From Achromobacter pulmonis (GTDB lineage Bacteria > Pseudomonadota > Gammaproteobacteria > Burkholderiales > Burkholderiaceae_B): 64,000 nt of DNA. The stretch lies in NCBI RefSeq assembly GCF_902859765.1, contig NZ_CADIJV010000007.1, positions 62,001 to 126,000 of the forward strand, read 5' to 3'. A program made the position numbers and the translations under genes. Shown in pieces: positions 50,581 to 59,279 of the stretch (position 1 is the first letter of the stretch; the number at the start of each line of letters is the position of its first letter). The notes below the pieces were generated by a model. That model searched no databases and had not been told where the DNA came from. It saw only the letters and a program-made list of their open reading frames with translations.

Positions 50581-52749
50581 TCAGAACCGGGTGCGCAGCG
50601 TCAGATTGAAACTGCGCCCCGGCTGCAGCAGCGGATTCTGGCCGGTCATGGCGTAGTTCACGTTCGACGCCGTAGCGGCGGTGCGATAAGCGCGGTCGAA
50701 CAGGTTGCTGATGCCCAGCACCGCCTGGGTATTGCCCAACTGCGGCATTCCGAGCTTGTCCAGCTGCAATTGCGCGTACAGGTTGACCACGCCGAAGCCG
50801 CCGGCCGGATATTCCCGGCGATCGTCGTAGCGATTCTGCCCCTTGGCCCACTGCAATTCACCGCTCAGGGCATAGGCCTCGTTCGGGCCGACGTACTGCA
50901 ATCCCATCAGGCCGCTGAGCGTGGCGATCGACGGCAACGGCCGGTGGGTGACCTGATTGGTGGCGTGCAGGTAACTGGCGCTGCCATACAGGTTGAGCGC
51001 ATGGGTCACCTGCCAGCGCCAATCGCTTTCGAGTCCCTGCACGCGCGCCCTGCCGACGTTGCGGCGCTGCGTGGCGGGCAAGCCCAGGTACATCGTGTCG
51101 ACGCTCTCGATGAAATCGCGGAAATTGCTGCGGAACGCCGTCAGGCCGACCGTGGCATTGTCGAAATGCAGGCGGGCGCCAACGTCCACGTTGGTGCCGC
51201 GCTCGGGCTTGAGCTGGGGATTGGGAAAGGTGTAGCTGGTGCCCGTGAAGCCGGCGTCGAACATGTCGAAAATCCAGGGCATGCGGAACGAATTGCCCAC
51301 GCTGCCCAGCAGTTCAACCCGCTCGGTGGCGCGGTACGACAGGCCCAGGCTGCCAGTGAGAGCGGTCTGCTGATTGTTCTGTGCCGCGCGGAATGCCGGC
51401 AGCAGATCGGGCGACGGCAACGGACTCAGCCCCACGTCGGAGCGGTACCAATCGAAGCGGCCGCCGGCGCTCACCGTCCATTTCGGCGCGGGGTTCCATT
51501 CGTTGCTCAGGAACAGGCCGATGTTGGTCTGGTAGCGGGTCGGACCGGTCCGGACCCAATCGCCGCGATTGACGGCGCGGCTGCCGTCGGGCTGGCGCAC
51601 TGTGGTCTGGGTAAGCAGCTTCATGCCCGGCCAGGTTTCGTGCATGAAGTCCATGCCCACCGTGGTGGCGACACTGGCCCACGGGATGGTCGCCGCGACA
51701 TTGCCGCCATAGACGAGCGGTCCGATGACGTGACGCCGCACGTCGACCACGCGCGCCGCGTTGACCTCATTGTGGGCGGCCAGGGTGGTATCGAATTCGT
51801 TGACGTAAAGGCTGGCCCGCAACTGGCTGATCAGGCCGTCGAATTCGCCCGCGTAGGCAAGCTTGCCCTGCTTGACGGCCAGCGGATCGCGATGGCTGCT
51901 GGCCAGGGGATACGGCGGCACCGCGCCGGCCGCATCGTCATTGACGTGCGCCATGCGGCCGCTGATCTCGATGCGTTGGCGCGCGTCCGGCATGTAGCCC
52001 AGCACGATGCCGCCGCCCGCGCCGCGAAAACCGCTGTTGGGCACCTCCTCGGCGGCGCTGCTGAAGTTGCTGGCGCGCCGTCCGGTGGCGTAGACGCGCA
52101 GGTCGAAGCCGTCGCCGGCGGCCTCCAGCGCGGCGCTGGCCTGCATCGCATTGGCATTGCTGCGCCATGCGGCCGACACCTCGCCCCCATTGAGCTGGAA
52201 CGCATGCTCCAGATTGCCGTGGGCGCGCCGGGTGACGAAGTTGATCAGGCCACCCAGCCCGTCACTGCCGAAGCGCGCCGAATCCGGTCCCCGCACCACC
52301 TCGACCTGCTCCAGCTCGGTCGGGCTGATCAGCATGAATTGCAGGGTATTGCGGCCGCGGAAGCGATTGCCGTCGATGAAGACAGGCACCCGCATGTCGT
52401 TGGTGTTCATGCCGCGCAGGAACACCGTGCCGGCGATGCCGCCCGTGTGGTTGATGGTGGCGTTGGGAATCCGGCCGATCAGCTCCAGCGTGCTGATGGG
52501 ACTGAGCCGGTCGATGTCCTGGCGGTCGACCACCGACACCGATTGCGTCACCGCATGATCGAGCGTCGCCGCCGGCGGCACCGCGCCGATGGCATGCAGG
52601 CGGCCATCGTCGACGGCATCGTCATCGGCCGTGACCCGGATGGCGGGCAGTTGCGCGGCGGTGTCGGCGGCCGTGGCGGGCGCGCCAAGGGTGATGGCCG
52701 CGAGCAGGAAGGCGCGAACCAGAGGCGAAGGCAGAAAGGATTGAGTCAT
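50581..52749 (-). CDS. TonB-dependent receptor, tandem copy A
   Basis: 722 residues from MTQSFLPSPLVRAF with a signal peptide to about residue 27. Plug with QSVSVVDRQDIDRLSPISTLELIGRIPNATIN and VEVVRGPDSARFGSDGLGGLINFVTRR. The barrel contains FRMPWIFDMFDAGF and PNPQLKPERG and ends in TLRTRF with the terminal Phe. It is collinear over its full 722 residues with the next upstream gene and differs at scattered positions only. Last gene of the uptake operon. Its leader holds the hairpin GCCGCC/GGCGGC (52788-52802). Confidence 0.92.
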   Translation of the reverse strand: MTQSFLPSPLVRAFLLAAITLGAPATAADTAAQLPAIRVTADDDAVDDGRLHAIGAVPPAATLDHAVTQSVSVVDRQDIDRLSPISTLELIGRIPNATINHTGGIAGTVFLRGMNTNDMRVPVFIDGNRFRGRNTLQFMLISPTELEQVEVVRGPDSARFGSDGLGGLINFVTRRAHGNLEHAFQLNGGEVSAAWRSNANAMQASAALEAAGDGFDLRVYATGRRASNFSSAAEEVPNSGFRGAGGGIVLGYMPDARQRIEISGRMAHVNDDAAGAVPPYPLASSHRDPLAVKQGKLAYAGEFDGLISQLRASLYVNEFDTTLAAHNEVNAARVVDVRRHVIGPLVYGGNVAATIPWASVATTVGMDFMHETWPGMKLLTQTTVRQPDGSRAVNRGDWVRTGPTRYQTNIGLFLSNEWNPAPKWTVSAGGRFDWYRSDVGLSPLPSPDLLPAFRAAQNNQQTALTGSLGLSYRATERVELLGSVGNSFRMPWIFDMFDAGFTGTSYTFPNPQLKPERGTNVDVGARLHFDNATVGLTAFRSNFRDFIESVDTMYLGLPATQRRNVGRARVQGLESDWRWQVTHALNLYGSASYLHATNQVTHRPLPSIATLSGLMGLQYVGPNEAYALSGELQWAKGQNRYDDRREYPAGGFGVVNLYAQLQLDKLGMPQLGNTQAVLGISNLFDRAYRTAATASNVNYAMTGQNPLLQPGRSFNLTLRTRF

Positions 52750-52849
52750 ACAGGAGCGCAAAAGCAAAGCCCGAAGGCGGGAGGCGCGCCGCCTCGGGCG
52801 GCGGCGATGGGATCTTGCAGCCGGGACGACATCGCCCCGCGCGGCAGGC
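52750..52849 (-). other. Leader with hairpins between tandem receptors
   Basis: 100 bp upstream of copy A. On the reverse strand it contains GCCGCC-CGA-GGCGGC (52788-52802) followed by CCCG-CCTT-CGGG and a T-rich run, a possible attenuator. Much of this segment is similar to 55019-55075 upstream of copy B, so the duplication included the leader. Confidence 0.5.
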
Positions 52850-55018
52850 TCAGAAGCGCGTGCGCAGCGTCACGCTGAAACTGCGTCCGGGCTGCAGCAA
52901 CGGATTCAGGTTCGTCATCGGGTAGTTCACATTCGACGCCGTGGCGGCGGTGCGATAGGCGCGATCGAACAGGTTGTTGATGCTGAACACCGCCTGGGTG
53001 TTACCCACCCGCGGCAGGCCCAGCTTGTCCAATTGCAGTTGCGCGAACAGGTTGACCACGCCAAAGCCGGCCGCCGGATATTCCTTGTGGTCATCGTAGC
53101 GGCCCTGCCCCTTGGCCCACTGCAACTCGCCGCTCAAGGCGTAGGCCTCGTTCGGGCCGACGTACTGCAATCCCATCAGGCCGCTGAGCGTGGCGATCGA
53201 CGGCAACGGCCGGTTCGTGATCCGGTTGGTGGCATGCAGGTAGCCGGCGCTGCCATACAGGTTGAACGCGCGCGTCACCTGCCAGCGCCAGTCACTTTCG
53301 ACCCCCTGTACGCGCACCTTGCCGACATTGCTTTTCTGCGTCGCGGGCAGGCCGTTGTACAGGGTGTTGACGTTCTCGATGAAATCGCGGAAGTCGCTGC
53401 GGAACGCCGTCAGGCCGACGGTGGCATCATCGAAATGCAGCCGGGTGCCCACATCGACGTTGACACCACGCTCGGGCTTGAGTTCGGGATTGGGGAAGGC
53501 ATAGCTGGCGCCGGTAAAGCCGGCGTCGAACATGTCGAAGATCCACGGCATGCGGAACGAGTTGCCGACGCTGCCCAACAGTTCGACCACCTTGGTGGCG
53601 CGGTACGACAGCCCCAGGCTGCCGGTGGTGGCGGTCTGCTGGTTGTTCTGCGCCGCGCGGAAGGCCGGCAGCAGATCGGGCGATGGCAAAGGCGAAAGGT
53701 CGACGTCGGACCGGTACCAATCCACACGGCCGCCGGCGGTCAAGGTCCATTTCGGGGACGGCGTCCACTCGTTGCTCAGGAAGACCCCGATATTGGTCTG
53801 GTAGCGGGACGGGCCGCTGGGAACCCAATCGCCGCGATTGACCGTCGTGCCGCCATCCGGTTGGCGCAGCGTCACCTGCGTGCGCCGCGCCTGGCCAGGC
53901 CAGTTCTCGTGCATGAAATCCATGCCGACCGTGGTGGCGACGCTGGCCCACGGAATGGTCGCCGCCAGATTGCCGCCATAAGCCAGCGGCCCCGGCACGT
54001 GGCGCTGCACATCCAGCACCCGGTTTGGGTTGGCCTGGTTGTGCACCACCAGCGTGGTGTCGAACTCGTTGACGTAGAGGCTGGCGCGCAACTCGCTGAG
54101 CACGCCGTCGAACGCTCCCTGATAGGCCAACTTTCCCTGCTTGACGTTCAAGGGATCGCTGCGGGTGGTGGCCAGCGGATACGGCGGCACGGTGCCGGCC
54201 CACCCTTCGTTCACGTGTGCCATGCGGCCGCTGATCTCGACGCGCTGGCGCGCGTCCGGCATGTAGCCCAGCACGATGCCGCCGCCCGCGCTGCGAAAAT
54301 CACTATTGGGCACTTCATCGCTGGCGCTGCGGAAGTTGCCGGCGCGCCGCCCGGTGGCATAGACACGCAGGTCCAGGCCGTCGCCGGCCGCCTCCAGCGC
54401 CGCGCTGGCCTGCATCCCGTTGCCATTGCTGTTCCAGGTGGCCGACAGCTCACCGCCATCGAGCGCGAAGCCATGCGCCAGGTTGCCGTGGGCGCGCCTG
54501 GTGACGAAGTTGATCAGGCCGCCCAGCCCATCGCTGCCGAAGCGCGCCGAATCCGGCCCGCGCACCACTTCGACGGCCTCCAGTTCGGTCGGACTGATGA
54601 GCATGAACTGCAGCTTGTTGCGGCCACGGAAGCGATTGCCGTCGATGAACACGGGCACCCGCATATCGAGCGTGTCCATGCCGCGCAGGAACAACGTGCC
54701 GCCAATGCCGCCGCCCAGATTGATGGTGGCGTTGGGAATCCGGCCCAGCAGCTCCAGCGTGCTGATGGCGCTGAGCCGGTCGAGATCCTGGCGGTCGACC
54801 ACCGACACCGATTGCGTGACCGTATGGTCGAGCGTCGCCGCCGGCGGCACGGCGCCGCTGGCATGCAGGCGGCCGTCGTCGGCGGCGGCATCATCGGCCG
54901 TGACCCGGATGGCGGGCAGTTGCGCGGCGGAGTCGGCGGCCATGGCGGGCGCGCCGAGACTGGCGGCGGCCAGCAGGATGGCGTGGGCGAAAGGCGATAG
55001 CGGGAAGGAATGAGTCAT
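52850..55018 (-). CDS. TonB-dependent receptor, tandem copy B
   Basis: 722 residues from MTHSFPLSPFAHAILL with a signal peptide. Plug and barrel motifs as in copy A: VEVVRGPDSARFGSDGLGGLINF, FRMPWIFDMFDAGF, PNPELKPERG and the end TLRTRF. Differences from copy A are scattered in loops and turns (for example VHNQANPNRVLDVQRH against AHNEVNAARVVDVRRH), so the two may bind related but distinct ligands. It follows the second ThuA-like gene by 44 bp. A longer upstream frame is an overlap artefact. Confidence 0.92.
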   Translation of the reverse strand: MTHSFPLSPFAHAILLAAASLGAPAMAADSAAQLPAIRVTADDAAADDGRLHASGAVPPAATLDHTVTQSVSVVDRQDLDRLSAISTLELLGRIPNATINLGGGIGGTLFLRGMDTLDMRVPVFIDGNRFRGRNKLQFMLISPTELEAVEVVRGPDSARFGSDGLGGLINFVTRRAHGNLAHGFALDGGELSATWNSNGNGMQASAALEAAGDGLDLRVYATGRRAGNFRSASDEVPNSDFRSAGGGIVLGYMPDARQRVEISGRMAHVNEGWAGTVPPYPLATTRSDPLNVKQGKLAYQGAFDGVLSELRASLYVNEFDTTLVVHNQANPNRVLDVQRHVPGPLAYGGNLAATIPWASVATTVGMDFMHENWPGQARRTQVTLRQPDGGTTVNRGDWVPSGPSRYQTNIGVFLSNEWTPSPKWTLTAGGRVDWYRSDVDLSPLPSPDLLPAFRAAQNNQQTATTGSLGLSYRATKVVELLGSVGNSFRMPWIFDMFDAGFTGASYAFPNPELKPERGVNVDVGTRLHFDDATVGLTAFRSDFRDFIENVNTLYNGLPATQKSNVGKVRVQGVESDWRWQVTRAFNLYGSAGYLHATNRITNRPLPSIATLSGLMGLQYVGPNEAYALSGELQWAKGQGRYDDHKEYPAAGFGVVNLFAQLQLDKLGLPRVGNTQAVFSINNLFDRAYRTAATASNVNYPMTNLNPLLQPGRSFSVTLRTRF

Positions 55019-55056
55019 ACGAGAATGCAATGGCAAAGCCCGGAGGCCGAAGGGAC

Positions 55057-55071
55057 GCCGCCTCAGGCGGC
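55057..55071 (-). other. Hairpin enclosing a stop codon
   Basis: On the reverse strand GCCGCC-TGA-GGCGGC forms a 6-bp stem whose 3-nt loop is the stop codon of the gene at 55063-55713. An equivalent stem lies before copy A. A short GGCC/CCGG run follows with few T. Confidence 0.45.
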
Positions 55072-55713
55072 GGGGGTGGAATCTTTCAGCCACGGCAGAA
55101 AGCCGCGCAGGAAACGGCTGGTGGCCGGCATGAAATAGCTGCCGTGGTGATACATCGGATCCAGCGAGGTCACGATCAGCCGGCCCGCCGTGCTGCGGCA
55201 GTCCTCGTACAGCACCGAACCGGCGCCGACCTTGTCGACCAGCGATACCGCGCCCGGCGGCGGCGCGTAGGTGCCGTGCTGATGCCAGGTGACATCGGCC
55301 AGCGTCAGATAGCGGAACAACGAATGGCCGGGCGCCGCCAGCCGCAGGCCGGGATCGGCGCCGGGCGTCTTCCACCACCAGAAGTTCACTTCGCAGTCGG
55401 TCCAGCGCACCCCGTCCAGCCAGCGGTGCGACCCGGTTTCGCCCATCGCCACCAGCGTCTTGCCGGCGGCCAGGAAACGGGCGAAGCGGTCGCGCTGCGC
55501 CACCAGCAGCTCCGGGTTGATGCGGCACGACACGATCAGGGCGTCACAGCCGTCCAGGGCGGCGTCATCCAGCTCCGGCAGGTAGATCCCCCGGTCGATG
55601 TACGGCGCCAGTTCGGGCGTGCGAAAGGTGCGGTGGTGGTAGTAAGTGCCGGCGTCCAGCGCGGCAATCACCGGCTCGCGCCGGGCCGGGTCGGGGTGAC
55701 GGGCGCCAGTCAT
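55063..55713 (-). CDS. ThuA/GATase-like hypothetical protein 1
   Basis: 216 residues from MTGARHPDPARREP, cytoplasmic. The core CDALIVSCRINPELLVAQRDRFARFLAAGKTLVAMGETGSHRW looks like the ThuA or class I glutamine-amidotransferase-like fold, but no Cys-His-Glu triad is obvious. It is related in plan to the next gene upstream, with which it overlaps by four bases. Location between the ABC ATPase and the TonB receptors ties it to uptake of the same ligand, perhaps for processing it. Function unknown. Confidence 0.6.
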   Translation of the reverse strand: MTGARHPDPARREPVIAALDAGTYYHHRTFRTPELAPYIDRGIYLPELDDAALDGCDALIVSCRINPELLVAQRDRFARFLAAGKTLVAMGETGSHRWLDGVRWTDCEVNFWWWKTPGADPGLRLAAPGHSLFRYLTLADVTWHQHGTYAPPPGAVSLVDKVGAGSVLYEDCRSTAGRLIVTSLDPMYHHGSYFMPATSRFLRGFLPWLKDSTPAA

Positions 55714-56312
55714 GCCGCCTCCCCGTGCAGCCAATCGAACAGCTGCGGCACGATGCGGCAGGTGCTGTCGGCGCTGCCGGCATACATCCACATATCGTTG
55801 CCGGAATGCGTCAGCAGGCGGCCGCCCCCGGGCAGCGCCAGCACCCAATCCACCGGCACCGCGTCCGGCCCCAGCGTGTGCAGCACCCTTGCGCCGGCCG
55901 GCGGCGGGTTGCCTCCGCGCGCATAGAAGCCGGCCACGCCGCGGCGGAAGGTCAGGTGTTCCGGATCGACGCCCTCGAACACCGGGTGGGCATCGGCGCG
56001 GTGCAGCCGCAGGCCGTCGATGCCGCGCGCCGGACCGGGCACGAACGGCGCCAGCCAGCGCAGGAAGGGGTAAGCCACATGGCCGTTGAACACCATGGTG
56101 CCGCCGGCCAGCAGCCAGGCCTCGAGCCGGGCCTGCTGAGACAGCAGGTAGCGCTGATCGGTATTGGCCGGCACCAGCAAGGCGCGCACCGTCGCCAGTT
56201 CCAGGCGATGCAGGGCGTACAGCGGTTCGGCAATGGCCGGCGGCGCCTCGCCGCCGGTCAGCGCGGCGGGACCGCTGCCGGTCCAGTGGTTCAGATAGAC
56301 GATCGTGTTCAT
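55710..56312 (-). CDS. ThuA/GATase-like hypothetical protein 2
   Basis: 200 residues from MNTIVYLNHWTGSGPAAL. The middle, RALLVPANTDQRYLLSQQARLEAWLLAGGTMVFNGHVAYPFLRWL, follows the same pattern as protein 1: beta strand, residue-rich turn, then helix plus AGGTMV. The end GGRLLTHSGNDMWMY parallels RLIVTSLDPMYHHGSYF in protein 1. Five bp downstream of the ABC ATPase stop. The long upstream frame overlaps the ATPase and is rejected. Confidence 0.6.
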   Translation of the reverse strand: MNTIVYLNHWTGSGPAALTGGEAPPAIAEPLYALHRLELATVRALLVPANTDQRYLLSQQARLEAWLLAGGTMVFNGHVAYPFLRWLAPFVPGPARGIDGLRLHRADAHPVFEGVDPEHLTFRRGVAGFYARGGNPPPAGARVLHTLGPDAVPVDWVLALPGGGRLLTHSGNDMWMYAGSADSTCRIVPQLFDWLHGEAA

Positions 56313-56317
56313 CGGGT

Positions 56318-57052
56318 TCAATGGAAAAGCGGAATCACGCCCGGCACCTCGCGGCCGTCGGCGGCGATGGCGGTCACCCGCAGCGGCAGGCCGTAAAGGC
56401 GGGTCAGGCGCTCGTCGGTGCACATCTGGCCAGTGGGGCCGGCCTCGCAGGCGTCGGGATGCATCAGCAGGGTCTGGTCGGCGATGTGCTGGGCATGCTG
56501 CGGCTGATGGGTGGAGAACACCACCGCCATGCCCTCGCCCGCCAGCCGCCGCAGCAACGACAGGATCACGTCCTGGTTGCGCAGGTCCAGCGCCGCGCTG
56601 GGCTCGTCCAGCACGATGATGGGGCTGGCGCTGGCCATGGCCCGCGCGATGCAGGCCAGTTGCTGTTCGCCACCGCTGAGCGCATGGAACGGCCGCCCCG
56701 CCAGATGCTCCAGCCGCACGGCGCGCAGGCATTCGCGGGCGATTTCGCGGTCGCGCGGGCCCGGCGAGGCCCACCAGCGCAGGTGGCGCACGCGGCCCAT
56801 GGTCACCATGGCCAGCACGTCATAGGCGAACAGCGAATCGGTGCGCTGCGGCACGTAGGCGGCATGGCCGTTCAGGGAAACCGTGCCGGCGGCCGGCGGC
56901 TGCAAGCCCAGCAGCGTCTTGAGCAAGGTGGTCTTGCCCCGGCCATTCGGCCCCAGCACAGCCAGAACGCCGCCCGCCGGCACGCGCAGCGACAGGTCCG
57001 ACAGCAGCAGGCGGCCGCCGGCCTGCACGGCAAGGCGATCCAGTTCAAGCAT
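56318..57052 (-). CDS. ABC transporter ATP-binding protein, FecE/BtuD type
   Basis: 244 residues. Walker A GPNGRGKTTLLK (Arg in the usual Ala position), Q-loop YVPQRTD, signature LSGGEQQLACIARAMA, Walker B IIVLDEPSAALD and H-loop FSTHQPQHAQ. The group serves iron-siderophore, haem and cobalamin importers. The start overlaps the permease end by 8 bp. Confidence 0.92.
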   Translation of the reverse strand: MLELDRLAVQAGGRLLLSDLSLRVPAGGVLAVLGPNGRGKTTLLKTLLGLQPPAAGTVSLNGHAAYVPQRTDSLFAYDVLAMVTMGRVRHLRWWASPGPRDREIARECLRAVRLEHLAGRPFHALSGGEQQLACIARAMASASPIIVLDEPSAALDLRNQDVILSLLRRLAGEGMAVVFSTHQPQHAQHIADQTLLMHPDACEAGPTGQMCTDERLTRLYGLPLRVTAIAADGREVPGVIPLFH

Positions 57053-58115
57053 GGCCCGCCTCCCGGCCTTGCGTGCGGCGCAGCAGCCATGCGAACAAGG
57101 GCGCGCCGATCAACGCGGTGATCACCCCCAGCGGAATCTCGGCGCTGGTGGCGCTGCGGGCGACGGTATCGACCCACACCATGTAGGTGCCGCCAAGCAA
57201 GGCGCTGGCGGGCAGCAGCACGCGGTGGTCGGGGCCGACCAGCATGCGCGCGATGTGCGGCACTACCAGTCCGACCCACCCCACCGTGCCCGATACCGCC
57301 ACGCTGGCGGACACCACCAGCGTGGCGCAACCCAGCAGCATCCAGCGCAGCGGTTCGACCGCCAGCCCCATAGCGCTGGCCTGCTCGTCACCCAGCGACA
57401 GCACGTTGATGCGGAACCGCAGCGCGAACAACAGGCCCATGCCGGCCATGATCGGCGCCAGCGCCGCCGCCAGCTTGACATACGACGCCGTGGCGAAACT
57501 GCCCATCAGCCAGAACACGATCGCCGGCAGGCTGTCGTAGGGATCGGCGAAGTAGGTGGCCAGCGAGATCAGCGCGGAAAAGAAGGCGCTGGTGACCACG
57601 CCCGCCAGCACCAGCATCAGGATGGTGGTGCGGCCCTGCGAACGGCCCAGCAGGTAGACGATAGCCACCGCCAGCAACCCGCCGGCGAAAGCCAGCCCCA
57701 GGGTGGCCCACAACGACGAGAACAGCAGGATCGCGGCGCAGCCGCCGAATGCCGCGCCGGAGGAGATGCCGAGTATCTGCGGCCCGACCAGGGGATTGCG
57801 GAAAGCGCCCTGCAAGGCCGCGCCGCACAGCGCCAGGCTGGAGCCGGCCAGCAGCGCCAGCAGCACCCGCGGCAGGCGCACCAGCAGCACCACGCGGCGC
57901 TCGGCATCGGCAATGGACGGCAGCCACGCGGCCAGGCCATCGGGCAACAGCGCCTTTCCCAGCACGGCGGCCACGTGCGACACCGGCAAGGCATAGCGTC
58001 CCACGCACAACGCGGCCAATGCCGACAGCGGCACCGCGGCGATCATCAACCACCAGGGCCACGCGGACCGCCGGCCTTCGCCGCGCCCGGGGGCGCGTTC
58101 AATGCAGGCGGTCAT
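57045..58115 (-). CDS. FecCD-family ABC permease
   Basis: 356 residues, about ten hydrophobic segments. Family marks: RLPRVLLALLAGSSLALCGAALQGAFRNPLVGPQILGISSGAAFG, and VGWVGLVVPHIARMLVGPDHRVLLPASALLGG near the C terminus. As a homodimer it forms the inner-membrane channel with the ATPase downstream. Its start overlaps the binding-protein end by 17 bp. Confidence 0.93.
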   Translation of the reverse strand: MTACIERAPGRGEGRRSAWPWWLMIAAVPLSALAALCVGRYALPVSHVAAVLGKALLPDGLAAWLPSIADAERRVVLLVRLPRVLLALLAGSSLALCGAALQGAFRNPLVGPQILGISSGAAFGGCAAILLFSSLWATLGLAFAGGLLAVAIVYLLGRSQGRTTILMLVLAGVVTSAFFSALISLATYFADPYDSLPAIVFWLMGSFATASYVKLAAALAPIMAGMGLLFALRFRINVLSLGDEQASAMGLAVEPLRWMLLGCATLVVSASVAVSGTVGWVGLVVPHIARMLVGPDHRVLLPASALLGGTYMVWVDTVARSATSAEIPLGVITALIGAPLFAWLLRRTQGREAGHA

Positions 58116-59214
58116 AGCCGGCGGCCCCTTGGTTCAATCGCATGCGCAGCACCCTGTCGATATCGGCGGCGCCGATGTCATAGCCGTACAACCAGGCGTA
58201 GGCCTGCGTGATGTGCTCGCGCAGCGGCCAATCGAACCGCTCCGGATGCAGCAACTGGCTCAGCCACTGCCAGTACAACGGCGATTCCTGGCTGGGGGGA
58301 TCCCAGATGTAGCCTCCCGCCGGAATCAGGTAGACGCGGTGGCTGCGCACGGCCGGGATGTCCGCGAACAGCGGATCGGCGTAGATCATGGCCGGCGTCA
58401 GGCCCGACTCGAAATTGTTCAGCAGGATCACGTCCGGCGCCCAGGCCATGATCTGCTCGATGCCGACCGACTGGCCGGTGCCGACCACCGCGGCCGCCAC
58501 GTTGCGCCCGCCGGTCAATTGGATGTCGTCATCGAAACTGCTGCCCGCGCCCGAGGTGCGCAACTGCGGCCGGTATCGCGACAGATACAGCACGCCGGGG
58601 CGTTCGTCGGCGCGCAGGCCGGCAGTGACATCGAGAATCCGCGCGCGCACCTCATCGCGCCACGCCAGTTGCCGGGCGGCGTGCGCGTCCTGCCCGAGCG
58701 AATGCCCCATCAACCGGATCCACTCGCGGGTGCGCACATCGGTGCCGTACAGCAACGCGGCCACCGGCAGGCCGGCATTGCGCAACGGCGCGAGCAGATC
58801 GTCGCCCATGTGGCCCCACTGCCACACCATGTCGGGCTGGATCTGCAGCAGGGTTTCCACGTTCGGCACGAAGCCCGAGCGGGTGATGTCCGAGCGCACG
58901 CTTTCCATGTGGGGAAACAGGCGCGAGGGCAGCGGATCCGCCATGCGTGCATAGGAATCGGGATGCATGCCGGCCAGGTGCCGCGACGAACCGCCGTCCA
59001 GCGACATCAGCAGCGTGCCGCCCGGCATCGGCAGCGAGACCGCGCGCGTCGAGGGCGCGGCCTGCGTGACCGGATTGCCGAGCATGTCGTTGAAGGACAG
59101 CGGCGCCGCCAGCGCGCCGGACGCGGCTGCCAGCGCCAGCAAGGCCGCCGGCACCATAGGGAGATTTATAAGGCGGCGCGATTTCGGCGGCGTCCTGGCC
59201 TCGCATTTTTTCAC
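58099..59214 (-). CDS. Periplasmic metal/metallophore-binding protein (FecB/BtuF type)
   Basis: 371 residues. A hydrophobic signal, LPMVPAALLALAAASGALAA, is preceded by about 19 basic residues if the GTG at 59214 is used; an ATG at 59157 would give a conventional short signal, so the start is uncertain. The mature part has the type 3 binding fold: VSLPMPGGTLLMSL, QPDMVWQWGHMGDDLLAPLRNAGLPVAALL, and IMAWAPDVILLNNFESG. Divergent from the Crp-type gene; Fur-like box upstream. Ligand class (iron, cobalt, nickel or a chelate) is not fixed. Confidence 0.87.
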   Translation of the reverse strand: MKKCEARTPPKSRRLINLPMVPAALLALAAASGALAAPLSFNDMLGNPVTQAAPSTRAVSLPMPGGTLLMSLDGGSSRHLAGMHPDSYARMADPLPSRLFPHMESVRSDITRSGFVPNVETLLQIQPDMVWQWGHMGDDLLAPLRNAGLPVAALLYGTDVRTREWIRLMGHSLGQDAHAARQLAWRDEVRARILDVTAGLRADERPGVLYLSRYRPQLRTSGAGSSFDDDIQLTGGRNVAAAVVGTGQSVGIEQIMAWAPDVILLNNFESGLTPAMIYADPLFADIPAVRSHRVYLIPAGGYIWDPPSQESPLYWQWLSQLLHPERFDWPLREHITQAYAWLYGYDIGAADIDRVLRMRLNQGAAGYDRLH

Positions 59215-59230
59215 GGTGATAGCATCTGAA

Positions 59231-59245
59231 CAAGAATCATTTTCG
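59231..59245. promoter_or_regulatory. Fur-like box in divergent promoter
   Basis: CAAGAATCATTTTCG matches TGAGAAT-C-ATTCTCA at 11 of 15 positions. It is 17 bp before the binding-protein gene and 35 bp before the Crp-type gene. The gap (59215-59279) is too short for a cobalamin riboswitch. Confidence 0.5.
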
Positions 59246-59279
59246 ATTCGAATTCTAGGTATCCCCCCCTGCCATTCAA

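Noticed and set aside
50476-52878. An 800-codon forward frame opposite TonB receptor copy A
   Set aside because: Antisense to a conserved receptor; a similar frame lies opposite copy B (53033-55000) only because the genes are duplicates.
59215-59279. Cobalamin riboswitch before the FecB/BtuF-type operon
   Set aside because: The leader is only 65 bp and has no B12-box-like stretch.
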